From NCBI GenBank assembly GCA_021018995.1, contig CM037587.1, forward strand, positions 63,462,104 to 63,526,103: DNA of 64,000 nucleotides, given 5' to 3'. Numbering within the stretch: position 1 is the stretch's first letter; each line of letters starts with the position of its first letter. The notes under the pieces were generated by a model that saw only the letters and a program-made list of their open reading frames with translations, was not told where the DNA came from and made no database searches. Positions 10,220 through 22,722 of the stretch are shown in pieces. The DNA is from Chloranthus sessilifolius. Its lineage: Eukaryota; Streptophyta; Magnoliopsida; Chloranthales; Chloranthaceae. The translations under genes and the position numbers were made by a program.

Positions 10220-13098
10220 CACTCCCAAACTTAAGTTTTGCTAGTCCCTAGCAAACAAGGAAATATAAAATATTTAAAACTTTTAAATTTAAATGCCACT
10301 TTCGTAGGGAGCACGATTGCATTTAGAAGATGCAACAAACCTTTAAACCCTTAGGTGATCCCTAGTGGAGGAGTTGTAGTCTCTTGAAGGTTTTCAGTGA
10401 AGTTACCTACAAACTTCAAATATTTTTAAAATTTTCAAAATATTTTTTTAAAAACTAAAAATTCAAAATATAAACTGATTTTTATACACTACTAATTATT
10501 CAATTAGTCATTATATGTTCTTTATTTCAAAATATTTCAAATCTTTTATCCTTAGCTTCCTATCATCATAATTATCCTTGATCAAAACTCAATAATTTCA
10601 ATTCTTATATAGCGTGGAGTGTGTGCATATCAGTGAAAAGTTTTTTCATCATAGATTTTTCTAAACTACAATTTTTAGAAAATATTTTCATACAAACTCT
10701 CACTTATTGGCATATTCTAAAAAATAATCGAAATTTTGGGTTCTCATAATATGATATGTTCGTGATAAATTCAAAGGACAATCAACTAAAAAGATAAATC
10801 TCATGGAAAGGATAATCAATTCTTTTCATATAATTTCTTTATTTATTCATAATATCTATTTCATTTATCTTTACTAGACTCATATTTTTGCAAATCGTAA
10901 ATCACAAAGGTCTTTCCTTCGGATTTTAATGGGATATTAGGTTTTCAGAAGGTTCCAAAGAAAAAAGGTAAAAGGGATTCAAAATTATTTCCAAGAGTTT
11001 AGATCTTCCTTTTCTTCTTCTTCTATTTTTCAGCTTCAGTAAGTATCTTTATTTTGGATAACTTTTTCCCATTTCTTTTTCTTTTTGTAAATCCTATTTT
11101 TCTCTTTTTCTTTCAGTTCAGAAGCTTTTTGCTTCTCTTTTCACAAAATTATCTTTTACGATTTTTCATTCTTTTTCTTTCCTTTTCCCATATTTTTATA
11201 TATTTATATTTCTTTTTTAGTTGTACCTTTTTTAGCAGATCCCTTATCTATTAACTCATACTCCTTTCACTCCCTTTTCTTTCCTTCTTTTATATTCTAA
11301 ACTCTCAGAAATTGTAAGGGTTAAGGATAGAAAGTTTTAGGCAGTATATATGGTTAAGGGTTTATAAATTTTTGGTACAAAGAAATTTAGTCTTTAGGCT
11401 TCTAATATGGGTTCAAATAGTAAAATATTCTGAGATTTTTGGCTTTTTGGCTCTGTTTTAACAAAAGATGGCCTTTGGTCATTTTCATGATTTACTAATA
11501 TGGATATCTTATTGCTTTGATATATTTAATAGACAGTTATAAATAAATAAATTATCATAATTATAGAATATATTGATTCTAAGTTCAATATTATGAGATT
11601 ACAGATATTATATACGTTCAAGGAAATTTTAGCATGAATAAAAACAGTCTCTCTTTCTTTCAGAATAAAGAGGAATAGGCTCTATAGCTCACTAGTTATA
11701 TGATTTTGAAACTATACTCTAAAATATTTTACAGTTCAGATCAATCGTATAATTTTAAACATTCTTCTGATTTTGTGTTCTAGAGATACTTTACTTATAA
11801 TTGTAACTATTTTTATTTTGATTTTTGAACTACTACTATGATAGTTTGCTAAAAAATTCGGATATATATATATATATTCATAATTTGCATATAATGATTA
11901 GCTTAAAAAAATTAAAAAAAAATAAATTAAAATTTTAAAATTTCTACGAAAAAAAAAACTAAAAAGAAAACTAAACTAATCTATACAAAGATGGTGTATC
12001 CCACCCAAGCTTAAATAGGACAATGTCCTTATTATGCAAAATAGGGGACATACAGAAAAAAGTTACTTATTACTTTATTGCTATGTTAGTAACCATGTAT
12101 ATAATCTGCAAAAAATTTCAAAAATCTTTCCCCCCAAACTTGGGAGAAAAATACTTCCGATTTTACAAAGTTAAATGTTAGTAGGAAAAATAAAAGAAAG
12201 ACGGTAATAAAAAAAACTTTTCATCTATGAACTAATTACAACAACATGAAAAGAAAACTAATTATATGAACAAAAATTCCTAGGAAAAATCTAGACACAT
12301 ACTAAACTAAGACATTGGCAGCAAAATCCGAGAGAAATCTTCGTTAAAGATCGGTCTTCCGGCTTTCAAAATATTTTTGCCCATAACAAAAGATAGGAAC
12401 ATGCCCTAGAAGTAGGTGCGTCCAATAAAAAAGGGAAAAGGACAGTTAAGAGGATTTAGGAGGTTGCGGTGGGGGATATGAAGATGAAGTGGGGGTGGAG
12501 GAGGTGGTAGGGAGGAGAAGAGGCTAATGATTTCATTAATTATTCACTTTCGTTCCTCGAGGATCTTCAAAAGTTCCTCCTCATGGTGTAGGAGGAGGCG
12601 AGTGAATGCTTTGGTGAATTCAGACCAGTTTGATGGGTTCACCATTGTGAATATGTTGAAGATGTAAATGAAATGAAATGATACTACTGGAGATGTAGGT
12701 CTTTATTTATAGTGAATTCAGAATGTGAACAGTCACTATTAATGGAAGTTATGGTTAGCATTGAGGAGTGTAACCAGTTGGTATATCTATTAATGGTGAA
12801 AGACGTGTCTGCGCAGCGTGAATTGAGGTGACGCTTTGTTATTGAAAGTCGTGTCCATGTGATAGCTAGGTACTCGATTAAATTCACACTTGCATTAATT
12901 AATTGTAATCGCTACGATTATATAATAGGTACGAGAAATCATAATCACTATGATTTTTCGTATCTTCTTACTAAAAATTCTTATGGTACATCTACAAGTT
13001 TATAAAATTGCTATGGATGATTCGGTAGCACAACAATTGCCCAAGAGTATATTAGACATACTCTGGGTCTTTAAGTGACATTGTGACCACTGTGTCTT
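10220..13098 (-). other. B 3' region between integrase and 3' LTR
   Basis: No recognisable gene. It holds a polypurine tract next to the LTR (AAGTTTGGGAGTG on the minus strand, 10220-10233). A block at 10222-10405 is strongly conserved with 61256-61435 of element D. T-rich and A-rich tracts follow. A second purine-rich motif beside AGGACATTGTCCT lies near 11998-12030. Athila elements often carry an env-like or extra ORF here, but none is readable. Confidence 0.6.
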
Positions 13099-13892
13099 TT
13101 TCTTGTAAGGTTACCATCTGTTGCTAATAAGCCAAGCCTTTCGCTCGCCCTATCCGCTACCGCTCGGGCTTAGCCTATTTAAGTTAAGCCCTCACTCTCG
13201 CTACAGAGGAAGCAGGAACTCAGGGAAGCGCTCGGGCTTGCCTACTGGCAAACCCTTCGCTTGCTCTTCGGTACTCTCTGTCGGGCTCTCCCCCTGCCAG
13301 TATGCTCGGCCACCCTCCCTTGGTCGGTCTGCTTGTTGCGTTACACGAACGAGTTCCGCAGTCAAAGAACAACCGGACCGATCCCACCTACTGACTAAAT
13401 AAAGGCTGGTGCACCGATCCCAGCTAAGCATAAAGGAATCTTTGCTGTAGTTGAATAAGCTTTCCTATTCATTGAAGATAGTTGGTCGAACAGATATCCG
13501 GATCGAGTAGCCGAGCCCATCCAATCTCAGAGAGAGGAGCCGAACTCGTTCTATTGATTGAACCGGCCTTTCTTCCGGTCCCCTCCCACCTATAGGTAAG
13601 GTATAGTAGCTTCCCCAACGCGGAGTCAATCTTTAAGAGTGGCTGCCCCGAATAGCAAGAATCATTAATGGGAGCTTCCCTTCGGTCCCATCTCGGAGCA
13701 GAGAATCCTTCATATCGGATGTTGGTCCCTCCCTAGAAGCGGATGAAAACTCAGAGCTAGTTTAATAGATTCGCTCCCTCATCCTCCGGATTTGTTGGCC
13801 AAGACGGCGCCTCACATATGGCTAGTTATTCCCTCCCGACCCGTATGAAGGAGATAGTAGACCGGGCATCGCATATCAATAGGTAGTTTAGG

Positions 13893-14021
13893 CAAGAACT
13901 TATTGAATCCATCGTTTGGGCTCATAACAAATTAAAAGTTGCTCTTGCTACTCAGCCTAGAGCCTTGAGCATTGTACAAGAACGTGCTATAGGAGTAACC
14001 CATTACCTTCTGGGTGGAATT
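13893..14021 (+). pseudogene. psaA: psaA 3'-terminal fragment (plastid origin)
   Basis: About 43 codons read in frame and match the near-C-terminal part of photosystem I P700 apoprotein A1. They include [27 protein letters not shown] and [10 protein letters not shown]. The full protein is about 750 residues and sits in the thylakoid membrane. Here both ends are lost, the final dozen or so residues are replaced by unrelated sequence, and a few residues differ from the usual plastid protein. It cannot function here. The sides look mitochondrial, so this is probably a plastid fragment carried in mitochondrial DNA before nuclear transfer. Identified from memory of the protein, and the match is specific. 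Confidence 0.85.
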
Positions 14022-15638
14022 CCGATAGGAAGAAAAGGCTTCGTAGTGCTTTGGATGAAGGCCTATCCTACTCCTGTCCGCATACTATAGTCGATCGAGA
14101 GGGGGGAAGAGAGAGGCTTGAATTCGCGGCTGCCGAAAGCAGGAAGACATTTCCATAATCAGAATTCATCTGGCCGGGGAGATCCGACTACCCCATAGAT
14201 GGAATCCCTATAAAGATGCTCACCCTCCTGGAAGTGTTTCGACCCCTTCTCTTTCTTCCTTTTCCAATAGCCTATTATAGAGGAGCATCTCTAGTGGTAT
14301 CCAGGCCCGCCTAAATCTTCGTTATCTGTCTGAATACCTCTTCCCATTCCTCTACTCATTCGAGTCAAGCTATTTCATTCTTTAACTGGCTTTTTAGATT
14401 TACCTTTGCTTGAGTTTCAGATAAGTTATTCTAGCCTACGTCGAGCAAGAGTTTGCTTCCTTTCCCTAGCAGGGTCAGAATTGACCTACATCTGCTCTCT
14501 AACTCATCTTTCTTTTGCTCCATTCCCGAGCGCCTCCATGAGTTCATGCTTCCGAGGTCGTAAGGGAAAGAAGCCTTCAGGTCCCGCACTCTGGTACCTG
14601 ACCTCTAACCTTCTTAGATGCGAAGCATGCTCCTCTCTCTGCCCTTGAAGCTCGCTCTTCGACCTAACTCGGCTATTCTCCCTCTGTCTACGCTTCGAAA
14701 AGGGCTGCCAGAGTGAGGGCTTTGTCTCTTTTTCTTTGATGGAGGAAGTTGGATAGCTTTCTAGAGAATCTTCCTTGCCATAGGCTTTGATTCTTTAGTC
14801 CGTTTTTCCTCACTTGCAATCCTACCCATTCCATCCTATGCTGGAAAAGCTTTTCTTCCTCCCATAAATTCCATTCCCTTGCTCGCCCTCCTCACCGGAA
14901 AGAGGAAGTGAGCTCTCCTCCGAGGCCCTACTTACTAAGAACCTAATGTAACTTTTCTTATTCATGAAATGAAGTCAATAAGCAAGATTCAAAATCCTCT
15001 ACCATTCGAGCAAGCGGTGACCAGCATATGAGTAAGCATCAGTAGTTGATGACCCTGAGGAACAAGTCATCCAAGGCCTTACCGATCCGTAACTAGAAGA
15101 TTTTGAGCTGTTGGTGCTATAGTCAGTCCGCGGTCAGCATACTTAGAGTCGTCTTCTTGCTCAAGTGGAATCAGTTTCATTCTCTGTTGTTGACCAGGGA
15201 TTTGTGCCCTAGTAGGGGAAAAAAGGGTCCGATAATAAGCACAGGAAGGGAGGGAGATAGACCTTCGCCCCTCACCTGCTACAGGGGTTTCCTCCGTTTC
15301 CTCCTTCCATACAGAATGAACTTCGTCAAGCCCAACAAATGAACTATACCATTTGATCCCTCTCTCAGTAAAAATTTGCATAAAATGCATCATGGAGGGA
15401 TTTGACAATGAATCCATTGATCCTTTAGAACTTATCACCACTTTTTTATTAGGGCATGGAGTCGAGGGGACATTTTGATTTACTTCACAAATGGGCATGC
15501 TAGATCATGCATTTATCTATATAGACAGATAGATACATCGAAATGTAGATTTGTACCTGGGATGTTTCTACAGATAGTTATAGTATCAACTCCTATGCCC
15601 ATGTTCTATTCGGGGGAATAAAATAGAGATTGTATCTC
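14022..15638. other. Mitochondrial-like intergenic DNA
   Basis: No gene recognised. GC-rich compared with its surroundings, with short purine/pyrimidine-biased phrases typical of plant mitochondrial spacers. A 139-codon minus-strand frame at 15079-15498 is uninterrupted, but I cannot match it to a known mitochondrial or plastid protein. It may be a mitochondrial chimeric ORF or chance. Confidence 0.5.
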
Positions 15639-15731
15639 GGAGAGATGGCCGAGTGGTTGATAGCTCCGGTCTTGAAAACCGGTATAGTTCTGAACAAAGA
15701 ACTATCGAGGGTTCGAATCCCTCTCTCTCCT
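15639..15731 (+). tRNA. trnS-UGA: trnS-UGA (plastid-derived tRNA-Ser copy)
   Basis: A class II tRNA with all parts visible. The acceptor stem is GGAGAGA/TCTCTCC. The anticodon stem CCGGT/ACCGG carries a seven-base loop containing TGA. There is a long variable arm AGTTCT/AGAACT and a T arm GAGGG-TTCGAAT-CCCTC. The sequence matches plastid trnS-UGA, which in plastid genomes lies antisense just downstream of psbC, as it does here. The fold looks intact, but the copy is nuclear and embedded in a transposon, so a role is unlikely. Confidence 0.93.
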
Positions 15732-15944
15732 TTTTTTTTGTTCGTTGAATAGATTTCTTTCTTTATTGGTTTGACCTGGTCCGGTGTCATAAAAAGGGGA
15801 ATGGCTCGGCTAGTTGGGATAGCCGAGCCAGAAAAAAAATAGATATAAATGAAAGGGAAGACTTTTTAAGTATAACCTTATCCCAATCCCAATATGGATA
15901 ATGGAATCCAATTGATTCCTACTTCATGCATTCGATCTCCTGTC

Positions 15945-16355
<411 letters not shown>

Positions 16356-16498
16356 TTATTCATCATTCGAGTCGATGAACTAAACCAGATAGTTATATGA
16401 GTGAAACAAAACAGCTTATGAATTCGCAGTAAGAAGATTGAGTCTCATTCCCTATGGTCGAGAGTCAAGTGGAAGTAAAAATAAGCAGTGGAAACTGT

Positions 16499-17895
16499 TT
16501 ACCCGTTGATGACTTTAAGTCTTTGCCCATTATCCTTAAATGTACAATTATCCTTGGGATCCTGAATAGTGACAGCCCCGTGAGGGAATGTTTCTATGAT
16601 ATTATAGGGTCCATCCCAATGACTTTGTAATTTTTCAGGGAACAATTTTAGCCTTGAATTATATAACCAAACTTGTTGGCCTGGCTCAAAACTCTTTCGT
16701 AAAATATTTTTATCATGAAATGCTTTAGTTTTTGCCTTATAAATTCGATCATTTTGATAAGCATCATTTCGAATTTCCTCTAACTCGTTAAGTTCAAGCT
16801 TCCGTTGTTCTTCGGTTGCAAGTAGTTCGAAATTAAGTGTCTTACTTGCCCAGAAAGCTCTATGGTCTAATTCGACAGGTAAATGACAAGCCTTGTTGCA
16901 TACTAGTCTAAACGGTGACATAGCGATGGGGGTTTTATAGGCTGTTCTGTATGCCCATAGAGCATCATGCAGTCTTAGGGACCAGTCCTTTCTATCAGGT
17001 CTAACAGTTCTTTCTAAAATTTTGTTTATTTCACGGTTAGAAACTTCCACCGACCACTAGTTTGAGGGTGATAGGGGGTTGAGATTTTATGTGTAACCTC
17101 GTATTTCTTTAGTAGATTGTCAAAATACCTATTGCAAAAATGACTACCCTCGTCACTTATAATAGCCCGTGGGATACCAAACCGTGCAAATATGTCTTCT
17201 TTGATAAAAGGCACTTACACCTTATGATCATTAGTCCTTGTGGCTGATGCTTCGACCCATTTGGATACGTAGTCAACTGCTACAAGTACATAAATAAAAT
17301 CGTATGAGGGTGGGAATGAGCCCATAAAGTCTATGCCCAATACATCAAAGGGTTCTTTGACCAAAATTGGATGTAAGGGCATCATATTCCTTCAGGACAT
17401 GGCACTTGATTTCTGGCTTCGATCGCATGCCTGACAGAATTGTTGAGCATCCTTGAATAATGATGGCTAATAAAATCCTGATTGTAGTACCTTGGTAGCC
17501 ATTTTCTTACCACCGAAGTGGTCCCCACAAGCATATGTGTGACAAAATTGTAGGATATTGTGGGTGTCACTGTCGGGCACACATTTTTGGATTATTTGGT
17601 CTGAGTATATTTTAAATAGGTCTGGGTCCTCCCAAATATAATATTTAGCATTGGCAAAGAAAATATATTTCTCTTGATTAGACCAATTTTGGGAGATTTT
17701 ACCTGTTTCCAAATAATTTACAATATTGGCATACCATGGAACTGTTACGTGTATGGTAAAAAGCTGCTCGTCGGGAAAGGTATCATGGAGAGGTTCTTCA
17801 CTGATGGTCTGAGGTATCTCGAGTCTAGATAGATGATCTGCCACTATATTTTCAATTCCCTTCTTGTCCTTTATTTCGAAGTCAAATTCCTGCAA
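16499..17895 (-). pseudogene. B integrase region (fossil)
   Basis: Minus-strand remnants of the Athila integrase. The zinc-binding region lies around 17895-17380 ([16 protein letters not shown]). The catalytic core tail is at 17214-17026 (FARFGIPRAIISDEGSHF). The C-terminal region is at 17050-16499 ([35 protein letters not shown]). In life it would join element cDNA to host DNA. The region is broken into several frames. The organellar block starts right after its end. Confidence 0.9.
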
Positions 17896-18003
17896 AAGTA
17901 GGATCCACCGGATTAGTCACGGTTTGGCATCCTTTTTTGCCAATAAATATTTGAGTGTAGAGTGATCCGAAAAAATAATAGTTTTAGATCCCAATAGATA
18001 TGG

Positions 18004-19403
18004 TCAAAATTTATCTAATGCAAATACGACAGCGAGAAGTTCCTTCTCAGTAGTGGTATAGTTAACTTGTGCTTCAATTAATGTACGACTCGCATAATAA
18101 ACTACATGGGGAATCTTATCTTTCCGCTGTCCTAATATGGCGCCTATTATATTATTGGATGCATCACACATTATTTCAAAAGGTAGGGAATAATCAGGGG
18201 ATTGTATGATTGGTGTGGAAGAGAGAAGGGCTTTGAGCTTATTGAATGCGTCAAGACAGGCATCATCAAAATTGAAGAGTACATCATTAGCTAATAGGTG
18301 GCATAAGGGGCTCGAGATTTTTGAAAAATCTTTAATAAAGCGGCAAGCGGCGGTAGAAGCCAGCATGGCGAAGAAAAAATCGAATCTGCTGCACCGAGGA
18401 AGGTGGAGGTAGATTAGCTATTACCTCCATTTTAGCCCTGTTAACTTCTATTCCTCTTTTGGAGATGATATGTCCTAAAAAAATGCCTTCTTGAACCATA
18501 AAGTGGCTCTTCTCCCAGCTCAACACTAGGTTAGTTTCTTTACATCTTTCTAGAACAAGGGCCAGGTGATCAAGGCAGGAATCGAAAGTTCAGCCAAATA
18601 CTAAAAAATCACCCATAAATACTTTCAGAAACCTATCTATCATGTCAAAAAAGATAGCCATCATGCATCTTTGGAAGGTTGCTGGTGCAATACACAGCCC
18701 GAAGGGCATGCGTCGGTAAGTAAACTCTCCAAAAGGACACGTGATGGTCTTTTCCTGGTCCTTCGAATACACTGTTACTTGATTGTACCCTGAATATCCG
18801 TCTAAAAAGTAGAAATATTCTTGACCTATAAGTTTTTTCAAGATTTGGTCAATGAAGGGTAATGGAAAATGATCCTTGCTTGTCATGGAGTTAAGCTTCT
18901 GGCAGTCAATACATACACGCCACCCCGTGGTTTCACGTAATGGCACTAGTTCGCTGGATGCATTTTCTTTCATAGTTATCCCAGATTTCTTTGGAACTAC
19001 CTGAATGGGGCTTACTCATTGGCTATCGAAAATTGGGTAGATAATACCTGCATTTAACAACTTTACGATCTCCTTTTGTAATACCTCCCTCATGTGGATT
19101 CAACCGTCGCTGACTCTCTTGTGAGGTTTTGGCATTAACCTCCAAATGAATTCGGTGCATAGAAATTGATGGACCAAGCCCTTTGAGTTTGGAGACGGTC
19201 CACCCGATTGTACGTTTAAATTTCTTTAGTATGACCAACAACTTGTTTTCTTGTTCCCTACTGAAAGCAGATGAAATGATTACTAGTAGAGTTTTATTAG
19301 GTCCAAGGAAAGTGTACTTAAGGGTGTTGGGAAGTAATTTCAGGTCTAAGGATGACACTTTTTCGATGGATGGTTGTAAGGGTTCATTGGAAGTACTAGG
19401 CAA
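18004..19403 (-). pseudogene. B reverse transcriptase and RNase H (fossil)
   Basis: Minus-strand polymerase remnants. The RT finger/palm is at 18973-18590 with GWRVCIDCQKLN, DHFPLPFIDQ, YFLDGYSGYNQ and RRMPFGLCIAPATFQRC. The thumb/connection follows at 18526-18332 (GHIISKRGIEVNRAK). RNase H begins at 18366-18004 (FEIMCDASNNIIGAILGQR, YYASRTL). The order and wording are those of Athila. Broken, with several breaks. Confidence 0.92.
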
Positions 19404-19647
19404 AGGTTCTATCCTTGGTTTTCATATTTGGATTGGAGTTCACAGGTAGATGTGTCCAACACAGAGGTTACTTCTTTTATTTGAAAGTCTAATTCTTCTG
19501 AATCCGTATACCATGATGAGGCTTTTAGTATTTCTTTAGATAGGCGAGAGGCAATGCTTCTTCTATCAGTTCTTCTATTTCATCAATGCGAAAGCATTCC
19601 TCGTTGTTGATTGAGGCCATCTAGTTGGCTACCAAGAAAACATTCAA

Positions 19648-20747
19648 CTAGATTCGCATATCTCCAAAATAAAATTCCATTACCCCAGTCTTGCAATTAA
19701 TACATGTGTTGGCTGTAGACAGGAATAGTCTACCGAGTATAATAGGAATATGTGTTAGGGATTTTGAACTTGGTTCCATGTCCAACACTAGGAAGTCGAC
19801 AGGAAAAACAAATTTATCGACTCCAACCATGACGTCTTCAATTACTCCTACTGGCCTTCTTTCTGATCTGTCAACTAACTGAAGAGTTACTGAAGTAAGC
19901 CTTATTTCTCATAGTCCTAGTTTTTCATAGACACAGTATGGTAGGAAATTTACGCTTGCTCCCAAATCTAGGAGTGCTTTGTTTATAGCATGGTTCCTAT
20001 GATACAGGGGATTGTAGGGATTCTCGGATCTTTGAGCTTGGGAGGGGTCCTGGCTTGTTTCATCGTTTTCACTTTTGTGTGCACATTTCTTTCAAGAATC
20101 GTGCATAGGTAGGGACTTGTATAATTGCCTCTAATAGAGGTAGATTAATCTTCACTTCCTTAAAGATTTCTGTGAGCTCCTCTAGTTTTTGTGGATTTTT
20201 ATTAAAAGGTGATGGTGTACCAAAGGCGTTAGGGAATGATAACTTTGGTACGTAGGGAACTTCGATCGCAGATATGGGTATACCATTATCCTTAAACAAA
20301 AAAAATTCTAATTTTTTTATGTTTTATGGTGGTGAGGTTTCCTATATAACTTTGTTTCCTTTTTCTGAGGTTCAGGGTTGTCTATTGGTTTAGGCATATC
20401 TCCTTTGTTATCCACAACCTTACCATTTCGTAAAGTTTGAACAGCTTGGGCATGGGGTGTAGGGTTGTTTACCATCTCATCACTCAATGTCCCCCCTAAG
20501 TTGATCGTTGGTAGTGACGATCCTTCATTATTCCTTGTTTCCTCCCATTGTATAGCAATCTATTCAATTTTGGTTCCAAGGTTTGCAATAGTTTGAGAGT
20601 AGGAGTATAAATCTTCGAAAATTTGGGAAAGTTGAGATAATTCCCTAGAACACTGATGCGCATGTTACTGCAGATCTTGGAGAATCTGAACAATAATGGC
20701 ATCTTCGTTAGTAATAGGTGACTGTTCAAAAAAATGATTTGTGGCAT
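19648..20747 (-). pseudogene. B protease and gag C-terminal remnants (fossil)
   Basis: The retropepsin end is at 19830-19648 (VGVDKFVFPVDFLVLDME, IPIILGRLFLSTAN). The linker typical of Athila between gag and protease is at 20299-20069 (FKEVKINLPLLEAIIQVPTYARFLKEMC). Coiled-coil-like gag tail traces lie at 20747-20496. Most of the gag capsid core is not found between here and the primer binding site at 21226, so gag appears largely deleted. Confidence 0.8.
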
Positions 20748-21225
20748 ATATTAGTTGATAATTATAGGGGTATTGCTGATGTGCATAAGAGCAGTCTTGC
20801 TGGGTCATCTGTGGAAAATTGTAATGGTCTCCCCACGGATGGTTTTATAAATTCTTGAGACTTCCCCTCTGAGCAGCGAGGAGTTGCTCAGGGGTAGGTG
20901 AGTACACTTGGGGGTCATAAGTCGACTGATAGCTTGGCCACGCTGGCTAATATGGCCTTGCATGTTTACAAAAAAAAATACTGGTTATATATATATATAT
21001 AATTTTTTTTTTGAAAGCAGGGAGAAATGAATCTGAGCCTCTAGTCTTTGTGGCCAGCAAAAGTGTTGAAGTTCTGATCTGTTACTCCGAATAAACTTGC
21101 AAAAGCTTAAGAAGTGATGAAAGAAAAATAAAAATATAAAGAAATATAAAAAGAGAAAAATAAATATTGGTTTCCAAAAGGATAAAAATATTAGATAAAA
21201 ACTTGAAAGAATAGATAAATTTCGC

Positions 21226-21243
21226 TTCCTTGGCAGCGGTGCA
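21226..21243 (-). other. B primer binding site
   Basis: On the minus strand TGCACCGCTGCCAAGGAA follows the LTR end after a short spacer. It is a diverged tRNA-Asp-type site, as in A1. Confidence 0.7.
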
Positions 21244-21250
21244 AAAAACT

Positions 21251-22717
21251 TGACTCGGTTGCTTATTATGTATTATAATTATATTAAATTCAAGTGTTAA
21301 CCTATTGCAAACGCACAATGGAAATTATAGCCCTAGTATAGGATCGATCCCACAAGGAAGCTCATTATCTAATTAATTCCTAGTTTATATCTTTTATCTA
21401 AATCCCTATCTTAAAAACTTTTATTTATCTTTAAGATCTAATCTACTGGAGAAATATGAATAAAAGAATGGGTGATTAAACTAAAGTGCATAAAATAAAT
21501 CCTAATCCTCCTTCAGATTAAGGTCCTCAATTTTAACCTTCAGCTTTCAGACATTTATGAAAATAAATAGTACCGCTACAATATATTTCTAGTCTCCTAG
21601 TATTGGTCATCAATCAAGTCTAAGATCCTATCAATACAGATTTAATCTAATCAACAATCAACCAAAAAGTTGGGCGTCAATTAAACTCTAGAAAATTGAA
21701 GATGGAAAAATAAAATCATTATACTAATATGCAAATTCTAACCTGAGTCATCAATTCAAATTAAAGCTTGGAGATGTTTACAAAGCAAATAAAATCTAAA
21801 CTAGAAAGCAAAGTAAAATATATCCTTCACCCCTCAGCTGCAATCGTCAATTGCTCCTAAGAAATTATAGATATCTACACTAATCTTCAGTACTCAATTG
21901 CAGTTGTCAATTACTCTTGAGAAACCTCTGATATCTAATCTACTCTACCTATGTTACACTACTTTGATCAGAAAAAAATCTAACCTCAGGCGTCAATTGA
22001 TGCTGAAATTCTTTGATGCTTATTCCTATGTCGAGCCCTCTTATTTATAGATCATAAGGGACCAATTTTCAAAGATCTAGTTCTAATAAAAGAAACTACT
22101 AAAAACAAAACATTCCTAATATAACTATAATTCCTAATTTTATCTTTCCTTGCTTTCTTTAGTTGATGTGCTTCTAGATAGTTCTTTATTGAGCAGCAGC
22201 AGAGTACTTCGGATTAGATCTTTATTAATCTTCTCAGATTCGTGCTTCACCAGACTTCTAATTGCAGGAGTCTTCTAATTCTGGATATGGCGGTGTTAAA
22301 CTCTCACGTGATCCGCAGCAATAGTGTGTAGTAGAAAGCTTCTATTTTTACGAAATTCTAAATAACGATTTCTTTCTTATTCTTTCTAGAAAATCATAAT
22401 TCATAATTTTCTATTTTCAGTAGGCTTTCAGCTAACAATTTCTTATTTTGGATCGATCGCTTTCTTCTTTTGTCGCTTTATAAAGAATCGCCTTTTGAAG
22501 AATTACGATTTTTTAGCCTTCTTATTATTGGTGAATCGTCTTTAATGCTTAATCATCTTTTTACTACTTTTTGAGTTCATTTTGACAAGGATTAATACTT
22601 ACGCTCTAATTTACTGCTTATCTTTAATATCTACACATCAGTAACACGTTGGTAGCAAACTAAGCCCTAGCATCACTAAGTTAAGGGTGATAAAATGGTA
22701 AATTATGTGACTGATCA
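21251..22717 (-). repeat. B 5' LTR
   Basis: Minus-strand LTR, about 1.47 kb, starting TGATCAGTCAC at 22717. TATA box at 22041-22050. ACGATT/AATCGTC words at about 22370-22560. Slightly longer than the 3' LTR through small indels near 22350-22430. Confidence 0.9.
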
Positions 22718-22722
22718 GGAGT

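Noticed and set aside
15639-15731. trnS-UGA as a working nuclear tRNA gene
   Set aside because: The sequence is plastid-type and flanked by plastid and mitochondrial DNA inside a retrotransposon. The intact fold reflects recent transfer.
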